Of a DNA stretch of 64,000 nucleotides, positions 18,634-27,085 are shown piece after piece. Position 1 is the first letter of the stretch. Each line of letters begins with the position of its first letter. The DNA is taken from the NCBI RefSeq assembly GCF_009659625.1, contig NZ_VOIW01000007.1, positions 372,001-436,000 of the forward strand, in the 5' to 3' direction. This stretch comes from Pseudomonas haemolytica (lineage in GTDB: Bacteria > Pseudomonadota > Gammaproteobacteria > Pseudomonadales > Pseudomonadaceae). The position numbers were made by a program, and so were the translations under genes. Under the pieces are notes generated by a model. The model was not told the DNA's origin. It saw nothing but the letters and a program-made list of their open reading frames with translations, and made no database searches.

Positions 18634-19299
18634 ATGAAAAGCCCTCAACCGACCGTGTCCATGGCGGATAAAGTTGCCTTGATCGACAGCCTCTGCGCCA
18701 AGGCGCGGATCCTGCCGGTGATCACCATCGCCCGCGAACAGGACATCCTGCCGCTGGCCGACGCCCTGGCAGCCGGCGGTTTGACCGCGTTGGAAGTGAC
18801 CCTGCGTTCCGAGTTCGGCCTCAAGGCCATCCAGGTATTGCGCGAGCAACGTCCGGAGCTGTGCACCGGCGCCGGTACTGTGCTCGACCGCCACATGCTC
18901 GAAGCGGCTGAAGTGGCCGGCTCGCAATTTATCGTCACCCCCGGCATTACCCGTGACCTGCTGGAAGCTTCGGTGCACAGCCCGATCCCGCTGCTGCCTG
19001 GGATCAGCAACGCTTCGGGCATCATGGAAGGCTATGGCCTGGGGTATCGCCGCTTCAAGCTGTTCCCGGCCGAAGTCAGCGGCGGCGTCGCGGCCATCAA
19101 GGCCCTCGGTGGCCCGTTTGGCGAAGTGAAATTCTGCCCTACCGGCGGCGTTGGCCCGGCCAACATCAAGAACTACATGGCGTTGAAAAACGTGATGTGC
19201 GTAGGCGGTAGCTGGATGCTTGACCCTGAATGGGTGAAGAACGGCGACTGGGCGCGTATCCAGGAAGTCACCGCGCAGGCGCTGGCGCTGCTGGATTGA
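18634..19299 (+). CDS. eda: 2-keto-3-deoxy-6-phosphogluconate aldolase
   Basis: Class I aldolase giving pyruvate and glyceraldehyde-3-phosphate; 221 residues. Schiff-base Lys in RRFKLFPAE, and CPTGGVGPANI contacts phosphate. Two starts are possible. ATG at 18613 overlaps the pgl stop (ATGA), implying coupling. ATG at 18634 has AAGGA eight bases upstream and gives the N-terminus MKSPQPTVSMADK expected from P. putida Eda, so it is used here. Confidence 0.94.
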   Translation: MKSPQPTVSMADKVALIDSLCAKARILPVITIAREQDILPLADALAAGGLTALEVTLRSEFGLKAIQVLREQRPELCTGAGTVLDRHMLEAAEVAGSQFIVTPGITRDLLEASVHSPIPLLPGISNASGIMEGYGLGYRRFKLFPAEVSGGVAAIKALGGPFGEVKFCPTGGVGPANIKNYMALKNVMCVGGSWMLDPEWVKNGDWARIQEVTAQALALLD

Positions 19300-19343
19300 T
19301 CTGCTTTTACTGAATCGTTGTTGCTGTGCTTAACGGCATTTTT

Positions 19344-19376
19344 GCGGTGCACTTGGTCGGTGCGCCGCTTTTTTTT
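19344..19376 (+). terminator. zwf-pgl-eda terminator
   Basis: Stem GCGGTGCAC / GTGCGCCGC with a seven-base loop, followed by eight T residues, 45 bases after the eda stop. Confidence 0.85.
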
Positions 19377-19410
19377 GCCTGTAGAAAACTCGATCCACCA
19401 CAAGTCCAAA

Positions 19411-19430
19411 TGTGGGAGCCAGCTCCCACA
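19411..19430. repeat. short REP-like palindrome
   Basis: TGTGGGAGC-CA-GCTCCCACA, a compact 9-bp stem related to the outer part of the local REP. It sits immediately after the stop of the PLP enzyme gene on the minus strand and may end its transcript. Confidence 0.6.
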
Positions 19431-19433
19431 GTT

Positions 19434-20609
19434 TCAATCTTTGTTTAGCTCGGTAATCGCGTTGACCAACACATTGATATCCGCCGCTGACGTCACCAGC
19501 CCCGGCGTTACCCGAATACAGGTGCCAAACGCCGCCCCCGAGCGGGTCGTGGTGAACACGTCATACTCCTTGAGCAGCCTATCCACCATCACCTGTTGAT
19601 CCCGCCCGATGAACTTGAACGCGGTGATCCCGCAATACAGTCGCGGATCATCCGAGGTCAGCACTTCAATCCCCGGTAAGGGGCGCACCTGGCTCACCCA
19701 CAGATCCCGCAGGTAATTGACACGCGCACCCTTGGCCGCGGCGCCACCCAATTGCCGATGTTCTTCAAACACCAACGGTAAGGTCATCAGCGCGGGAAAG
19801 TTCGGTGTGCTGTAGGACGTACGAGCGCGCACATCAGTGGCCGGGTAGTGAGACTCGCCCATGTCCGGGTCGATATCGGCCAGGCGCTCGGGGGCGATAT
19901 ATAAAAAGCCCAGGGTTAGCGGTGCACCCATCCATTTGTGCAGGTTGAACCCCGCGAATTGAATGCCCAGTTCAGCCAGGTTGAACTCGAACTGGCCCAG
20001 GGCGTGGGCGCCGTCGAGGATCACGTCGATATGCTGTTCGCGTGCGGCCTTGGCAATGGCCGCAACGGGCATGACCAGGCCGGTGCGGTGGGTGACATGG
20101 GTCAGGGCCATCAATTTGAGGCGTGGGTACTTAACGAACGCGTCGTGATACGTCTGCACCAGGCTGTCGAAACTGGCCGGGTGGTTGTGGGACACCTCGA
20201 TTACCTCCACGCCGCGACTACCTGCCAACCAGCGCATGGCGCCTTTGACCGTGTCGTACTCCAGGTCGCTGATCAGCACCTGGTCTCCCGGTTGCAGGCG
20301 GTTGTAGTTGCGAATCAGCGATTGCAAGGCTTCGGTGGCGTTGCGAGTGAAGGCGACGGACTCCGGGTCGACATCGATCAACCCCGCCAGCTCGCGGCGG
20401 ATCTCGACGTTTTCACCCTGCTCAAAGCACTGGCGCACATGCACTGAGTTGCTGCGGTTGATAAAGCTGATGTGCTCAAGGTAGTGCGCCTGTACTGCAC
20501 GGCTCATGCGCCCGAAATAGCCGTTTTCCAGGTTGATCGGCCCAGGCTCCACGTCATAGCGCTGGGCGATGGCGTGCCAGTGGCGTTCGTTATCTGCATT
20601 CCTTGGCAT
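19434..20609 (-). CDS. class V aminotransferase-fold PLP enzyme
   Basis: Fold-type I PLP enzyme of 391 residues, in the cysteine desulfurase / isopenicillin-N-epimerase-like group. FTRNATEALQSL forms the cofactor phosphate cup, DGAHALGQFEFNL supplies the Asp that contacts the PLP nitrogen, and the Schiff-base Lys is in FNLHKWMGAPL (about 232). There is no Cys-containing active-site loop of IscS type, so desulfurase activity is doubtful; epimerase or lyase chemistry is as likely. Ten bases downstream of the DUF3820 gene, probably one operon. Confidence 0.8.
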   Translation of the reverse strand: MPRNADNERHWHAIAQRYDVEPGPINLENGYFGRMSRAVQAHYLEHISFINRSNSVHVRQCFEQGENVEIRRELAGLIDVDPESVAFTRNATEALQSLIRNYNRLQPGDQVLISDLEYDTVKGAMRWLAGSRGVEVIEVSHNHPASFDSLVQTYHDAFVKYPRLKLMALTHVTHRTGLVMPVAAIAKAAREQHIDVILDGAHALGQFEFNLAELGIQFAGFNLHKWMGAPLTLGFLYIAPERLADIDPDMGESHYPATDVRARTSYSTPNFPALMTLPLVFEEHRQLGGAAAKGARVNYLRDLWVSQVRPLPGIEVLTSDDPRLYCGITAFKFIGRDQQVMVDRLLKEYDVFTTTRSGAAFGTCIRVTPGLVTSAADINVLVNAITELNKD

Positions 20610-20619
20610 GGCGAGTCTC

Positions 20620-20856
20620 TTAATGACGTGGGGCAGGTTTACCGTGTTTAACGCGCAGCGGCTCGAGCAGTTCGGACAGGCCGTTATGGTCGATTTCCTG
20701 CATCAGGGCCAGCAGGCCACCCAATTCGCCGTGGGGGAAGCCTTCACGGCCGAACCAGTTCAGGTAGGGCCCGGGCAAGTCGGCGATGATCCGGCCTTTG
20801 TATTTGCCGAAGGGCATTTCGCGGGTGATCAGCAGTTCGAGTTTTTCGGGGTTCAT
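20620..20856 (-). CDS. DUF3820 family protein
   Basis: A 78-residue cytoplasmic protein. The core MPFGKYKGRIIADLPGPYLNWF and the following GELGGLLALMQEI match the DUF3820 family, whose role is not established. ATG at 20856 gives the family-typical short N-terminus; the longer in-frame extension to 20955 is Cys/Arg-rich and improbable. Heads a likely two-gene operon with the PLP enzyme. Confidence 0.8.
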   Translation of the reverse strand: MNPEKLELLITREMPFGKYKGRIIADLPGPYLNWFGREGFPHGELGGLLALMQEIDHNGLSELLEPLRVKHGKPAPRH

Positions 20857-21003
20857 GAGCTTCGTGCGATAGAGGCGAGGTCTTCGAAAATACAGGCATT
20901 CTGCATGAAGGCCAAATGACAGATCATGCAAATAACATCGATACAGATGGTTCAATAATTCGTAAGTATTTGAAATTATTGGTTAATTTTGTTTTTGAAA
21001 ACC

Positions 21004-21019
21004 TGGCACGGGCGCTGCA
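21004..21019 (+). promoter_or_regulatory. sigma-54 promoter (-24/-12)
   Basis: TGGCACGGGCGCTGCA matches the RpoN consensus TGGCACGNNNNTTGCA at all but one conserved base, with the required 10 bases between GG and GC. Transcription would start near 21031, about 30 bases before the gene at 21061. Confidence 0.78.
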
Positions 21020-21060
21020 ATAACTAAGACAACCTTCTAACCCGTACAAGGAATTGAAAA

Positions 21061-21528
21061 ATGACTGACATCAATAAAGAATCGATCTCCGTACTGAACG
21101 ACCTGATCGAGACCAGCATCGACGGCCAAAAGGGTTTCAAGGAATGTGCCGAAGATATCAAGCATCCAGAACTCAAGGCGTTGTTCGCCAAGCGCTCTGC
21201 TGATTGCGCGACTGCCGCCGCTGAATTGAAAACTGCAGTACGCGCACTGGGTGGCGATCCGGAAGATTCCGGTAGCGTAGCCGGCGCTCTGCACCGTGGT
21301 TGGGTCGACGTAAAATCGATGGTCACCGGTAAAGACGAAGAGGCTGTACTGAACGAAGCCGAGCGCGGTGAAGACCACGCTCTGAAGGCTTATAAAGAAG
21401 CCATCGAGAAGATCAACAAGCACAACCTGCTGGGCATTCGTGACCTGGTTGAGCGTCAGTACCACGGTGTACAGCGCAACCACGACCAGGTGAAAGCCCT
21501 GCGTAACCAGGCTCGTGCTCAGTCATAA
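21061..21528 (+). CDS. PA2169-family four-helix-bundle protein (DUF2383)
   Basis: Helical ferritin-like protein of 155 residues. The opening LNDLIETSIDGQKGFKECAEDI and later AERGEDHALKAYKEAIEK pair acidic/His helices as in the DUF2383/PA2169 group. Such proteins are linked to stress or stationary phase and their chemistry is unknown. It has its own RpoN-type promoter and terminator, so it is a single-gene unit with conditional expression. Confidence 0.87.
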   Translation: MTDINKESISVLNDLIETSIDGQKGFKECAEDIKHPELKALFAKRSADCATAAAELKTAVRALGGDPEDSGSVAGALHRGWVDVKSMVTGKDEEAVLNEAERGEDHALKAYKEAIEKINKHNLLGIRDLVERQYHGVQRNHDQVKALRNQARAQS

Positions 21529-21543
21529 GACCTGTCTGAATAG

Positions 21544-21572
21544 AAAAAGCCCCGCAGATGCGGGGCTTTTTT
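21544..21572. terminator. bidirectional terminator
   Basis: GCCCCGC-AGAT-GCGGGGC flanked by AAAAA on the left and TTTTTT on the right. It can end both the PA2169-like gene (+) and phaJ1 (-), which converge here. Confidence 0.9.
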
Positions 21573-21583
21573 ATGTGCGACGA

Positions 21584-22054
21584 TCAGCCAATGCTGATCG
21601 GCGGCAACTCGGTCAAGGTCACAACCTGCTGCTTGCGGGGCGCCAGAATCTCCGCTTCGCCATCCACGACCAACTCATCGCGCTGGTTGAACACTCGCGT
21701 GGCAATGCGCACGCGAAACTTCGGCAGCTTCTCGAGGATCTCCAGGCGCACAGTCAGTGTGTCGCCGATCTTGACGGGCTTCTGGAAGCTCATCTGCTGG
21801 CCGATATAAATAGTGCCCGGCCCAGGCAGTTCGCAGGCGACTGCCGCGCTGATCAGGGCGCCGCTGAACATACCGTGGGCGATACGCTCCTTGAACATGG
21901 TTGCCTTGGCGTATTCGGCATCCAGGTGTACGGGGTTGTGGTCACCGGACATGGCGGCGAACAACTGGATATCACGCTCTTCGACGGTTTTGCTGAAGCT
22001 GGCGGTCTGGCCGACTTCGAGGGCTTCGTACGGGGTGTTGGTTACCTGGGTCAT
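21584..22054 (-). CDS. phaJ1: (R)-specific enoyl-CoA hydratase (MaoC-like)
   Basis: Hydrates trans-2-enoyl-CoA to (R)-3-hydroxyacyl-CoA, linking beta-oxidation to polyhydroxyalkanoate synthesis. It has 156 residues with a single hot-dog domain. The catalytic dyad motif is FAAMSGDHNPVHLDAEYAK and is followed by RIAHGMFSGALIS. The neighbourhood (hydratase, hydrolase, fadD2, fadD1) matches PP_4552-PP_4549 of P. putida, where this gene is called phaJ1. Confidence 0.88.
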   Translation of the reverse strand: MTQVTNTPYEALEVGQTASFSKTVEERDIQLFAAMSGDHNPVHLDAEYAKATMFKERIAHGMFSGALISAAVACELPGPGTIYIGQQMSFQKPVKIGDTLTVRLEILEKLPKFRVRIATRVFNQRDELVVDGEAEILAPRKQQVVTLTELPPISIG

Positions 22055-22111
22055 CTAAAGCGGCATCCTGTGGCTAATCGGTAATTTAATAAACTGATTT
22101 TAAACGAAAAG

Positions 22112-23056
22112 TTATTCGCAGCGGGCCGGCCTGCGCAAGGCCAGGGCCTGGTCGAGCCACTTCAATACATCCGCTGTGACTTCATCACGGTTGGTTTCAT
22201 TGAACACTTCGTGACGCGCCTGCGGGTAGATATTCAATTGCAGGTTCTGGCAGCCGGCCTCACGCAGGGCGTGGGCCAGGCTTTTGAGACGCTTGCCTTC
22301 GCTCACCGGATCACATTCGCCGCCCATCACCAGGATCGGCAGGCCCGGGTCGATCTGACTGAGATTGGACGCTTTGCTGATTTGCTGCAAGCCGCCGAGC
22401 AGGTCGATCCACAACTGGTTGGTGCAGCGGAAGCCGCAGAGCGGGTCGTTGATGTACGTGTCGACTTCAGCCGGGTCGCGGCTGAGCCAGTCGAACGCCG
22501 TGCGCGTGGGTTTGAACGCTTTGTTGAACGAGCCGAACGACAGGAACTCGATCAACGCACTCCGGCCGCGCAGACCCTGGCGCAGGCGTTCGACCCGAGC
22601 GATTACCCGCGCCGCGCCGTACAACGCCACCGGCTGGAAATTCGAACCACTGAGAATCGCCCCATTCAGGCTGGCGCTGTGGTGCAGCAGGTAGGCCTGG
22701 GCGATGTAGCTGCCCATGCTGTGGCCGAGCAAAACAATCGGCACACCCGGCTGTTGCTGGCCGATATGCTGGTTGAGGCTGGCCAGGTCGCCCACCACCT
22801 TGTTCCAGCCATCCTTTTCGGCGTACAGGCCCAAGGTGCCCTCGTCAGCAGTACGGCCATGGCCGCGCTGGTCCAGCGCATACACACCGTAGCCAGCGCC
22901 GCACAGGGCTTCGGCCAGGCGGGCATAACGACCACTGTGCTCGGCCATGCCATGGGAGAGCATCACCAGGGCCTTGGGCGAGCCGTCTGGCAACCATTGG
23001 TTGACGTACAGGCGGCTGCGGTCGTTCGCATTCAGCCAGAAGGTACTGTGGTTCAT
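22112..23056 (-). CDS. alpha/beta hydrolase, monoacylglycerol-lipase-like
   Basis: Serine hydrolase of 314 residues in the lysophospholipase/monoglyceride-lipase (Hydrolase_4) family. Oxyanion region MLSHGMAEHSGRY, nucleophile elbow GHSMGS, acid in GGECDPVS and His in QARHEVFNE complete the triad. Its place between phaJ1 and fadD2 suggests release of fatty acids for activation by FadD. ATG at 23056 has AAGGA upstream; a longer in-frame ORF to 23116 enters the divergent promoter. Confidence 0.87.
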   Translation of the reverse strand: MNHSTFWLNANDRSRLYVNQWLPDGSPKALVMLSHGMAEHSGRYARLAEALCGAGYGVYALDQRGHGRTADEGTLGLYAEKDGWNKVVGDLASLNQHIGQQQPGVPIVLLGHSMGSYIAQAYLLHHSASLNGAILSGSNFQPVALYGAARVIARVERLRQGLRGRSALIEFLSFGSFNKAFKPTRTAFDWLSRDPAEVDTYINDPLCGFRCTNQLWIDLLGGLQQISKASNLSQIDPGLPILVMGGECDPVSEGKRLKSLAHALREAGCQNLQLNIYPQARHEVFNETNRDEVTADVLKWLDQALALRRPARCE

Positions 23057-23125
23057 GGCGATTCCTTTGCTCAGGGTCGTTGCAGTGTATAGCTCATCGG
23101 CAGAGGGGCGGAGCATCTGCCTACA

Positions 23126-23197
23126 CGTTAGCCGCTAGATTCACACAATCAATGACACGATTTAGCGTATTTGCCTGTTTGGTTATAGCTGCTAACG
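23126..23197. promoter_or_regulatory. long-range inverted repeat in the hydrolase/fadD2 divergent promoter
   Basis: Arms CGTTAGCCGCTA (23126-23137) and TAGCTGCTAACG (23186-23197) match at 11 of 12 positions and are separated by 48 bases. This could be two half-sites for a looping regulator of the divergent genes. Seen directly; no regulator is assigned. Confidence 0.4.
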
Positions 23198-23265
23198 TCC
23201 CCAAAGCTCCGCTTGTTATAAATGTATAAAGCGGCCGGACACACTCAGGTAAGAGGACAAGAACA

Positions 23266-24954
23266 ATGCAACCTGATTTCTGGAATGACAAACGCGCGGC
23301 GGGCGTGCCCAATGCCATCGACCTCACGACTTACAAGTCGGTGATCGAGGTCTTCGAGCGTTCCTGCAAGACCTTTGCCGACCGTCCGGCGTTCAGCAAC
23401 ATGGGCATTACCCTGACCTACGCCGAGCTTGAACGCCAGAGTGCGGCGTTCGCCGGTTACCTGCAACAGCACACCGACCTCAAGCCCGGCGAGCGCATCG
23501 CAGTGCAGATGCCCAACGTGCTGCATTACCCGGTTGCGGTTTTCGGCGCACTGCGGGCCGGGCTGATCGTGGTCAATACCAACCCGCTGTATACCCCGCG
23601 CGAAATGCGCCACCAGTTCAAGGACGCGGGCGTACGGGCGCTGGTCTACCTCAACCTGTTCGGGGCGCGGGTGCAGGAGGTCTGTACCGATACCGAGATC
23701 GACTACCTGATCGAAGCCAGGATGGGCGACTTCATGCCCGCCGCCAAGGGCTGGCTGGTCAACACTGTGGTCGACAAGGTAAAGAAGATGGTCCCGGCCT
23801 ACCGCCTGCTACGGGCGGTGTCGTTCAAGCGCGCCTTGCGCATGGGCGCGGGCCTTGGGGTGACGCGGCATCCGGTGGCCCTGGACGATATCGCCGTGCT
23901 GCAATACACCGGTGGCACCACCGGCCTGGCCAAGGGCGCGATGCTCACCCACGGCAACCTGGTGGCGAACATGCAGCAAGTGCGCGCGTGCATGTCGCAA
24001 CTGGGCGAAGACGGCCATCCGCTGGTCAAGGATGGGCAGGAGGTGATGATTGCGCCGCTGCCGCTGTACCACATCTATGCATTCACGGCGAACTGCATGT
24101 GCATGATGGTGTCGGGCAACCACAACGTGCTGATCACCAACCCACGGGACATTGGCGGTTTTATCAAGGAGCTCAAGCAGTGGCGGTTCTCCTGCCTGCT
24201 GGGGCTCAACACCCTGTTTGTGGCATTGATGGATCACCCGGATTTCAAGACCCTGGATTTTTCTCATCTCAAGATCACCAACTCCGGCGGCACCGCCCTG
24301 GTCAAGGCCACGGCGGAACGCTGGAAGGCGCTGACCGGCTGTTCCATCGGCGAAGGCTACGGCCTCACCGAAACCTCACCGGTGGCCAGCACCAACCCGT
24401 ACGGCGGCCTATCGCGCCTGGGCACCGTGGGTATCCCGGTGCCGGGCACGGCGATGAAAGTCATTGATGATGAGGGGCACGAACTGCCGTTGGGCGAGCG
24501 CGGCGAGCTGTGCATCCAGGGCCCGCAGGTGATGAAGGGCTACTGGCAGCAGCCGGTTGCCACCGCCGAGGCCCTGGACGCCGAAGGCTGGCTCAAGACC
24601 GGTGACATTGCGGTGATCGATACCGATGGCTACGTCAGCATTGTGGATCGCAAGAAGGATTTGATCATCGTCTCGGGCTTTAACGTGTACCCCAACGAAA
24701 TCGAAGACGTGGTCATGGCCCACCCGGCCGTGGCCAACTGCGCGGTGATCGGCGTGCCGGATGAGCGTACGGGGGAGGCGGTAAAGCTGTTCGTCGTGGC
24801 GCGAGCCCAGGGGGTGACCCTTGAGGAGTTGAAGGCGTACTGCAAGGCCAACTTCACCGGCTATAAGGTGCCCAAGCATATTGTGCTGAGGGAGTCATTG
24901 CCGATGACGCCGGTGGGCAAGATCCTGCGGCGGGAGCTGCGTGACAGCGCCTGA
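23266..24954 (+). CDS. fadD2: long-chain acyl-CoA synthetase FadD2
   Basis: Activates fatty acids to acyl-CoA with ATP; cytoplasmic and membrane-associated; 562 residues. AMP-binding P-loop YTGGTTGLAKGAMLTH (about 214-229), motif GYGLTETSP, and VDRKKDLIIVSGFNVYPNEIE carrying the fatty-acid signature are intact. In Pseudomonas it is normally directly followed by fadD1; here 3 kb of accessory DNA intervenes. The order hydrolase(-)/fadD2-fadD1(+) identifies it as the fadD2 homologue. Confidence 0.93.
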   Translation: MQPDFWNDKRAAGVPNAIDLTTYKSVIEVFERSCKTFADRPAFSNMGITLTYAELERQSAAFAGYLQQHTDLKPGERIAVQMPNVLHYPVAVFGALRAGLIVVNTNPLYTPREMRHQFKDAGVRALVYLNLFGARVQEVCTDTEIDYLIEARMGDFMPAAKGWLVNTVVDKVKKMVPAYRLLRAVSFKRALRMGAGLGVTRHPVALDDIAVLQYTGGTTGLAKGAMLTHGNLVANMQQVRACMSQLGEDGHPLVKDGQEVMIAPLPLYHIYAFTANCMCMMVSGNHNVLITNPRDIGGFIKELKQWRFSCLLGLNTLFVALMDHPDFKTLDFSHLKITNSGGTALVKATAERWKALTGCSIGEGYGLTETSPVASTNPYGGLSRLGTVGIPVPGTAMKVIDDEGHELPLGERGELCIQGPQVMKGYWQQPVATAEALDAEGWLKTGDIAVIDTDGYVSIVDRKKDLIIVSGFNVYPNEIEDVVMAHPAVANCAVIGVPDERTGEAVKLFVVARAQGVTLEELKAYCKANFTGYKVPKHIVLRESLPMTPVGKILRRELRDSA

Positions 24955-24972
24955 TTTGAAATAGGGTCAAAA

Positions 24973-25009
24973 TGTGGGAGGGGGCTTGCCCTAATGCCGG
25001 TCAGTTAAG
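24973..25009. repeat. REP, left outer flank of the cargo
   Basis: TGTGGGAGGGGGCTTGCC followed by ATGCCGGTCAGTTAAG. The same 37-base unit recurs inverted at 27641-27677 with a few changes, so the two units originally formed one pair between fadD2 and fadD1. Confidence 0.85.
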
Positions 25010-25023
25010 CGTGCATCGCCCTC

Positions 25024-25113
25024 TGTAGGAGCGAGCTTGCTCGCGAAAAACCTCAACGATAACGCGTGCTTCATGAATGAACGCGGCGCCTGTGAGTTTT
25101 TCGTGAGCAAGCT
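25024..25113. repeat. truncated REPIN of a second family
   Basis: Begins TGTAGGAGCGAGCTTGCTCG and returns as an inverted arm GAGTTTTTCGTGAGCAAGCT, but stops at 25113. The missing end (CGCTCCTACA) is found 2.5 kb away at 27625-27634. Confidence 0.82.
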
Positions 25114-25267
25114 GTGAGGGGGTGAGAGATATGGCACTAAAGGAAACTGGTGGGAAGAAGAGGGAAGAAAACGGGCAAGCCAGGAAAGGCGGGCTCTGAA
25201 CGGATCAGAAAGGGCTAATCAGTGCCAAAAGGGGCGCGAAGTCGAAAAACAACCGAAACCAACAAAG

Positions 25268-25290
25268 AGCCCGCATTTAGCGGGCTTTTT
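25268..25290 (+). terminator. Rho-independent terminator in cargo
   Basis: AGCCCGC-ATTTA-GCGGGCT with five T residues. It follows about 150 bases without a recognisable gene (25114-25267), so it may end a transcript whose gene has been deleted. The rest of the gap up to 25473 shows nothing further except the ribosome-binding site of the next gene. Confidence 0.75.
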
Positions 25291-25472
25291 GGCACTTGGG
25301 CTTTAGATCATCCAACCGCCTGACCAGACCACCCGCCCCACTAGCCGACCATACGCGCAGCATGCAAGAAGATCGGGACATTTATAACAAGCACGACCAT
25401 GGTAGTGGCCGCAAGCCATCGCCAATCCAATAGTATTCTGGTATTCATTGGGGCTCATAAAGGAGATCCCAT

Positions 25473-26279
25473 ATGGATAGTGCGCGCTGTACCGTGAACA
25501 ACACTGATTACACAGGCGTAGGTTTTGCCGCTTTGCCTGAGGCTGAAAGGGCAGACTATCGGCGGCATTTGGTTTGTGTGATGTGCGGGACGAAAGCCTA
25601 TTTTCGTAAAGAGGCTAGTAGCGGACAGGGGCCTTGCTTTGGAGCAAGACCCCACGCGAACTGCGTGCTAGCTACCGTTGAGTCGGCTCGTGGAATGGGT
25701 GGGAACAATGAAGAGAATGCTCTTCATAATCCTGGTACTCGCATCGTTTTAGATGAGGCTCAAGGGGCCGCCGAAATTGTTAATGGTGATCCTGGAGAGC
25801 CTGGCGGAGCAGGCGCGGGAGGTAGGCGCTTTACTGGCGATGGTGGACGGCCCAATGCTGTATCACGCAAACGACTAGGGCCGTTACTTAAAACTCTTAT
25901 TTATGAACCAGCCTTTAGAACTTCAACAGTCTATGTTGAGATTCCTGGAAGAGACACCAGGCCCGCCCGTGACCTGTTCGTCAATTTCTCCGATGTTAGT
26001 CAGTGCCAGCCACACACCTTATATGGGTTCTGGGGCGTTATTTACGACACCGGCTATGGTAACGATGGCACTCTTTGGGTGAACACAGGCGAATGGGAAG
26101 ATGTCAGTGTTGCAATTGATCCTACGGACGTTGCCCCATTTTTGACTCGACACAAAACAACTGTGGCAAACCTTGATGGGGCGCACATTTTAGTTTTTGG
26201 CACTACTTTTAAGGCAGGAAGCGGTAAGCAAATCATCAAGCCGTCTTCTGTTCAGCTCACTGCATTGAACGAAGATTAA
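25473..26279 (+). CDS. unrecognised 268-aa protein with putative zinc-binding N-terminus
   Basis: Intact cargo gene, not recognised. Residues 35-65 contain CVMCG, then CFGARPHANC: a Cys-x2-Cys followed by a Cys and a His-x2-Cys, with spacing compatible with one zinc site. A Gly/Pro-rich linker (about 105-125, GDPGEPGGAGAGG) follows. The C-terminal 140 residues are predicted beta-rich (TSTVYVEIPGRD, LYGFWGVIYDTGYG, THIL-type strands) and could be an OB-like or other beta fold. There is no signal peptide or membrane segment. A perfect AAGGAG site seven bases before ATG indicates active translation. Base composition is more AT-rich than flanking genes, suggesting transfer. It could be a phage-borne accessory or defence gene; this is speculative. 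Confidence 0.7.
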   Translation: MDSARCTVNNTDYTGVGFAALPEAERADYRRHLVCVMCGTKAYFRKEASSGQGPCFGARPHANCVLATVESARGMGGNNEENALHNPGTRIVLDEAQGAAEIVNGDPGEPGGAGAGGRRFTGDGGRPNAVSRKRLGPLLKTLIYEPAFRTSTVYVEIPGRDTRPARDLFVNFSDVSQCQPHTLYGFWGVIYDTGYGNDGTLWVNTGEWEDVSVAIDPTDVAPFLTRHKTTVANLDGAHILVFGTTFKAGSGKQIIKPSSVQLTALNED

Positions 26280-26339
26280 CTTGCTACCTTAAAGCCGAGC
26301 GAAACTCCGCCCCGTATTAATGCGGGGCATCCTGCTTCT

Positions 26340-26648
26340 ATGGACGCATGCATAAACCCAATCACTGGCGACCTGACGGGCCCGCGTATCAATACGCTCG
26401 GCAACGCCGTTTACATCCGCCTCATGACACCCCTCGGCACCTGGGGGAAAGACACCACTGTGGGCTCGCGTCTGCATGAGCTGAAACGCTCCAAAGACCT
26501 GCCGCGGGTCTGCAAACTCGCCAAGCGATAAGCCGAGCAGGCGCTCCAGCCGCTGCTCGATGACGGCCGCGCCCAGGACATCACCATCACCGTCGAGCAG
26601 CCCCACAACGGCTGGCTCAATCTGCAAATCGACATCACCGAACGGTAG
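26340..26648 (+). pseudogene. phage tail protein gp46-like, broken by a nonsense codon
   Basis: Reads as a full gp46-type baseplate protein of Mu-like phages and tailocins: MDACINPITGDLTG, RLMTPLGTWGKDTT and SRLHELKRSKD in the first half; AEQALQPLLDDGRAQDITI in the second. A TAA at 26529-26531 interrupts the frame exactly where relatives usually carry Tyr before AEQAL; the frame then stays open to TAG at 26646. One TAC-to-TAA change explains it. Baseplate J and gp48-type genes that normally follow are absent. Confidence 0.78.
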
Positions 26649-26649
26649 C

Positions 26650-27083
26650 GTCTGGGTGCATCATGACACTTCTAAAGCAGCATCTACCCTCACGGTCAGT
26701 CAAGGCCAAGTCAGGATTAGGAGTGTCGCTGCTGGTGCCAATCCTATTGCCTGGGTAACAGACTCCCCTGTCTGGCATAACGCCGCAGTGACAACCAGCC
26801 TCTCAAGTAGCCTGGGAATTCTGGCACTACGAATGGATGGATGCAGCAAGTGTTTGAGGTAACAGAAAGCGCCTCTGCCGCCGACTATCGGTACTTCCCT
26901 TTAGAGTTCCCTACCGGAGTCTTTGGGGTATTTCCAGTATTGCTCAGCAGCACGGTTGGCTCCGGCTGGGGAACGAATGTCGGTGTGGTAACTGGGAGTT
27001 GGGACAAGCAAAAATTCTTATTGAATGGAGGTGGTTCCTTCAGCAGTGAAGGCCGCTTCCGTATTTTGGCTTTGGGGTGGTGA
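26650..27083 (+). pseudogene. phage tail fibre C-terminal fragment, frameshifted
   Basis: Two overlapping reading frames together look like a tail fibre end. Frame one carries HHDTSKAASTLTVSQGQ to ILALRMDG; frame two carries MQQVFEVTESASAADYRYF to the terminal GRFRILALGW. The switch falls at a short ATGG tandem (about 26833-26843), where loss of one 4-base unit would explain it. Only the C-terminal part survives, directly abutting gp46, so the intervening tail genes were deleted. Confidence 0.6.
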
Positions 27084-27085
27084 TC

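Noticed and set aside
25473-26279. 268-aa gene as an S-type pyocin or colicin
   Set aside because: No nuclease or pore motif, no immunity gene and no translocation region seen.
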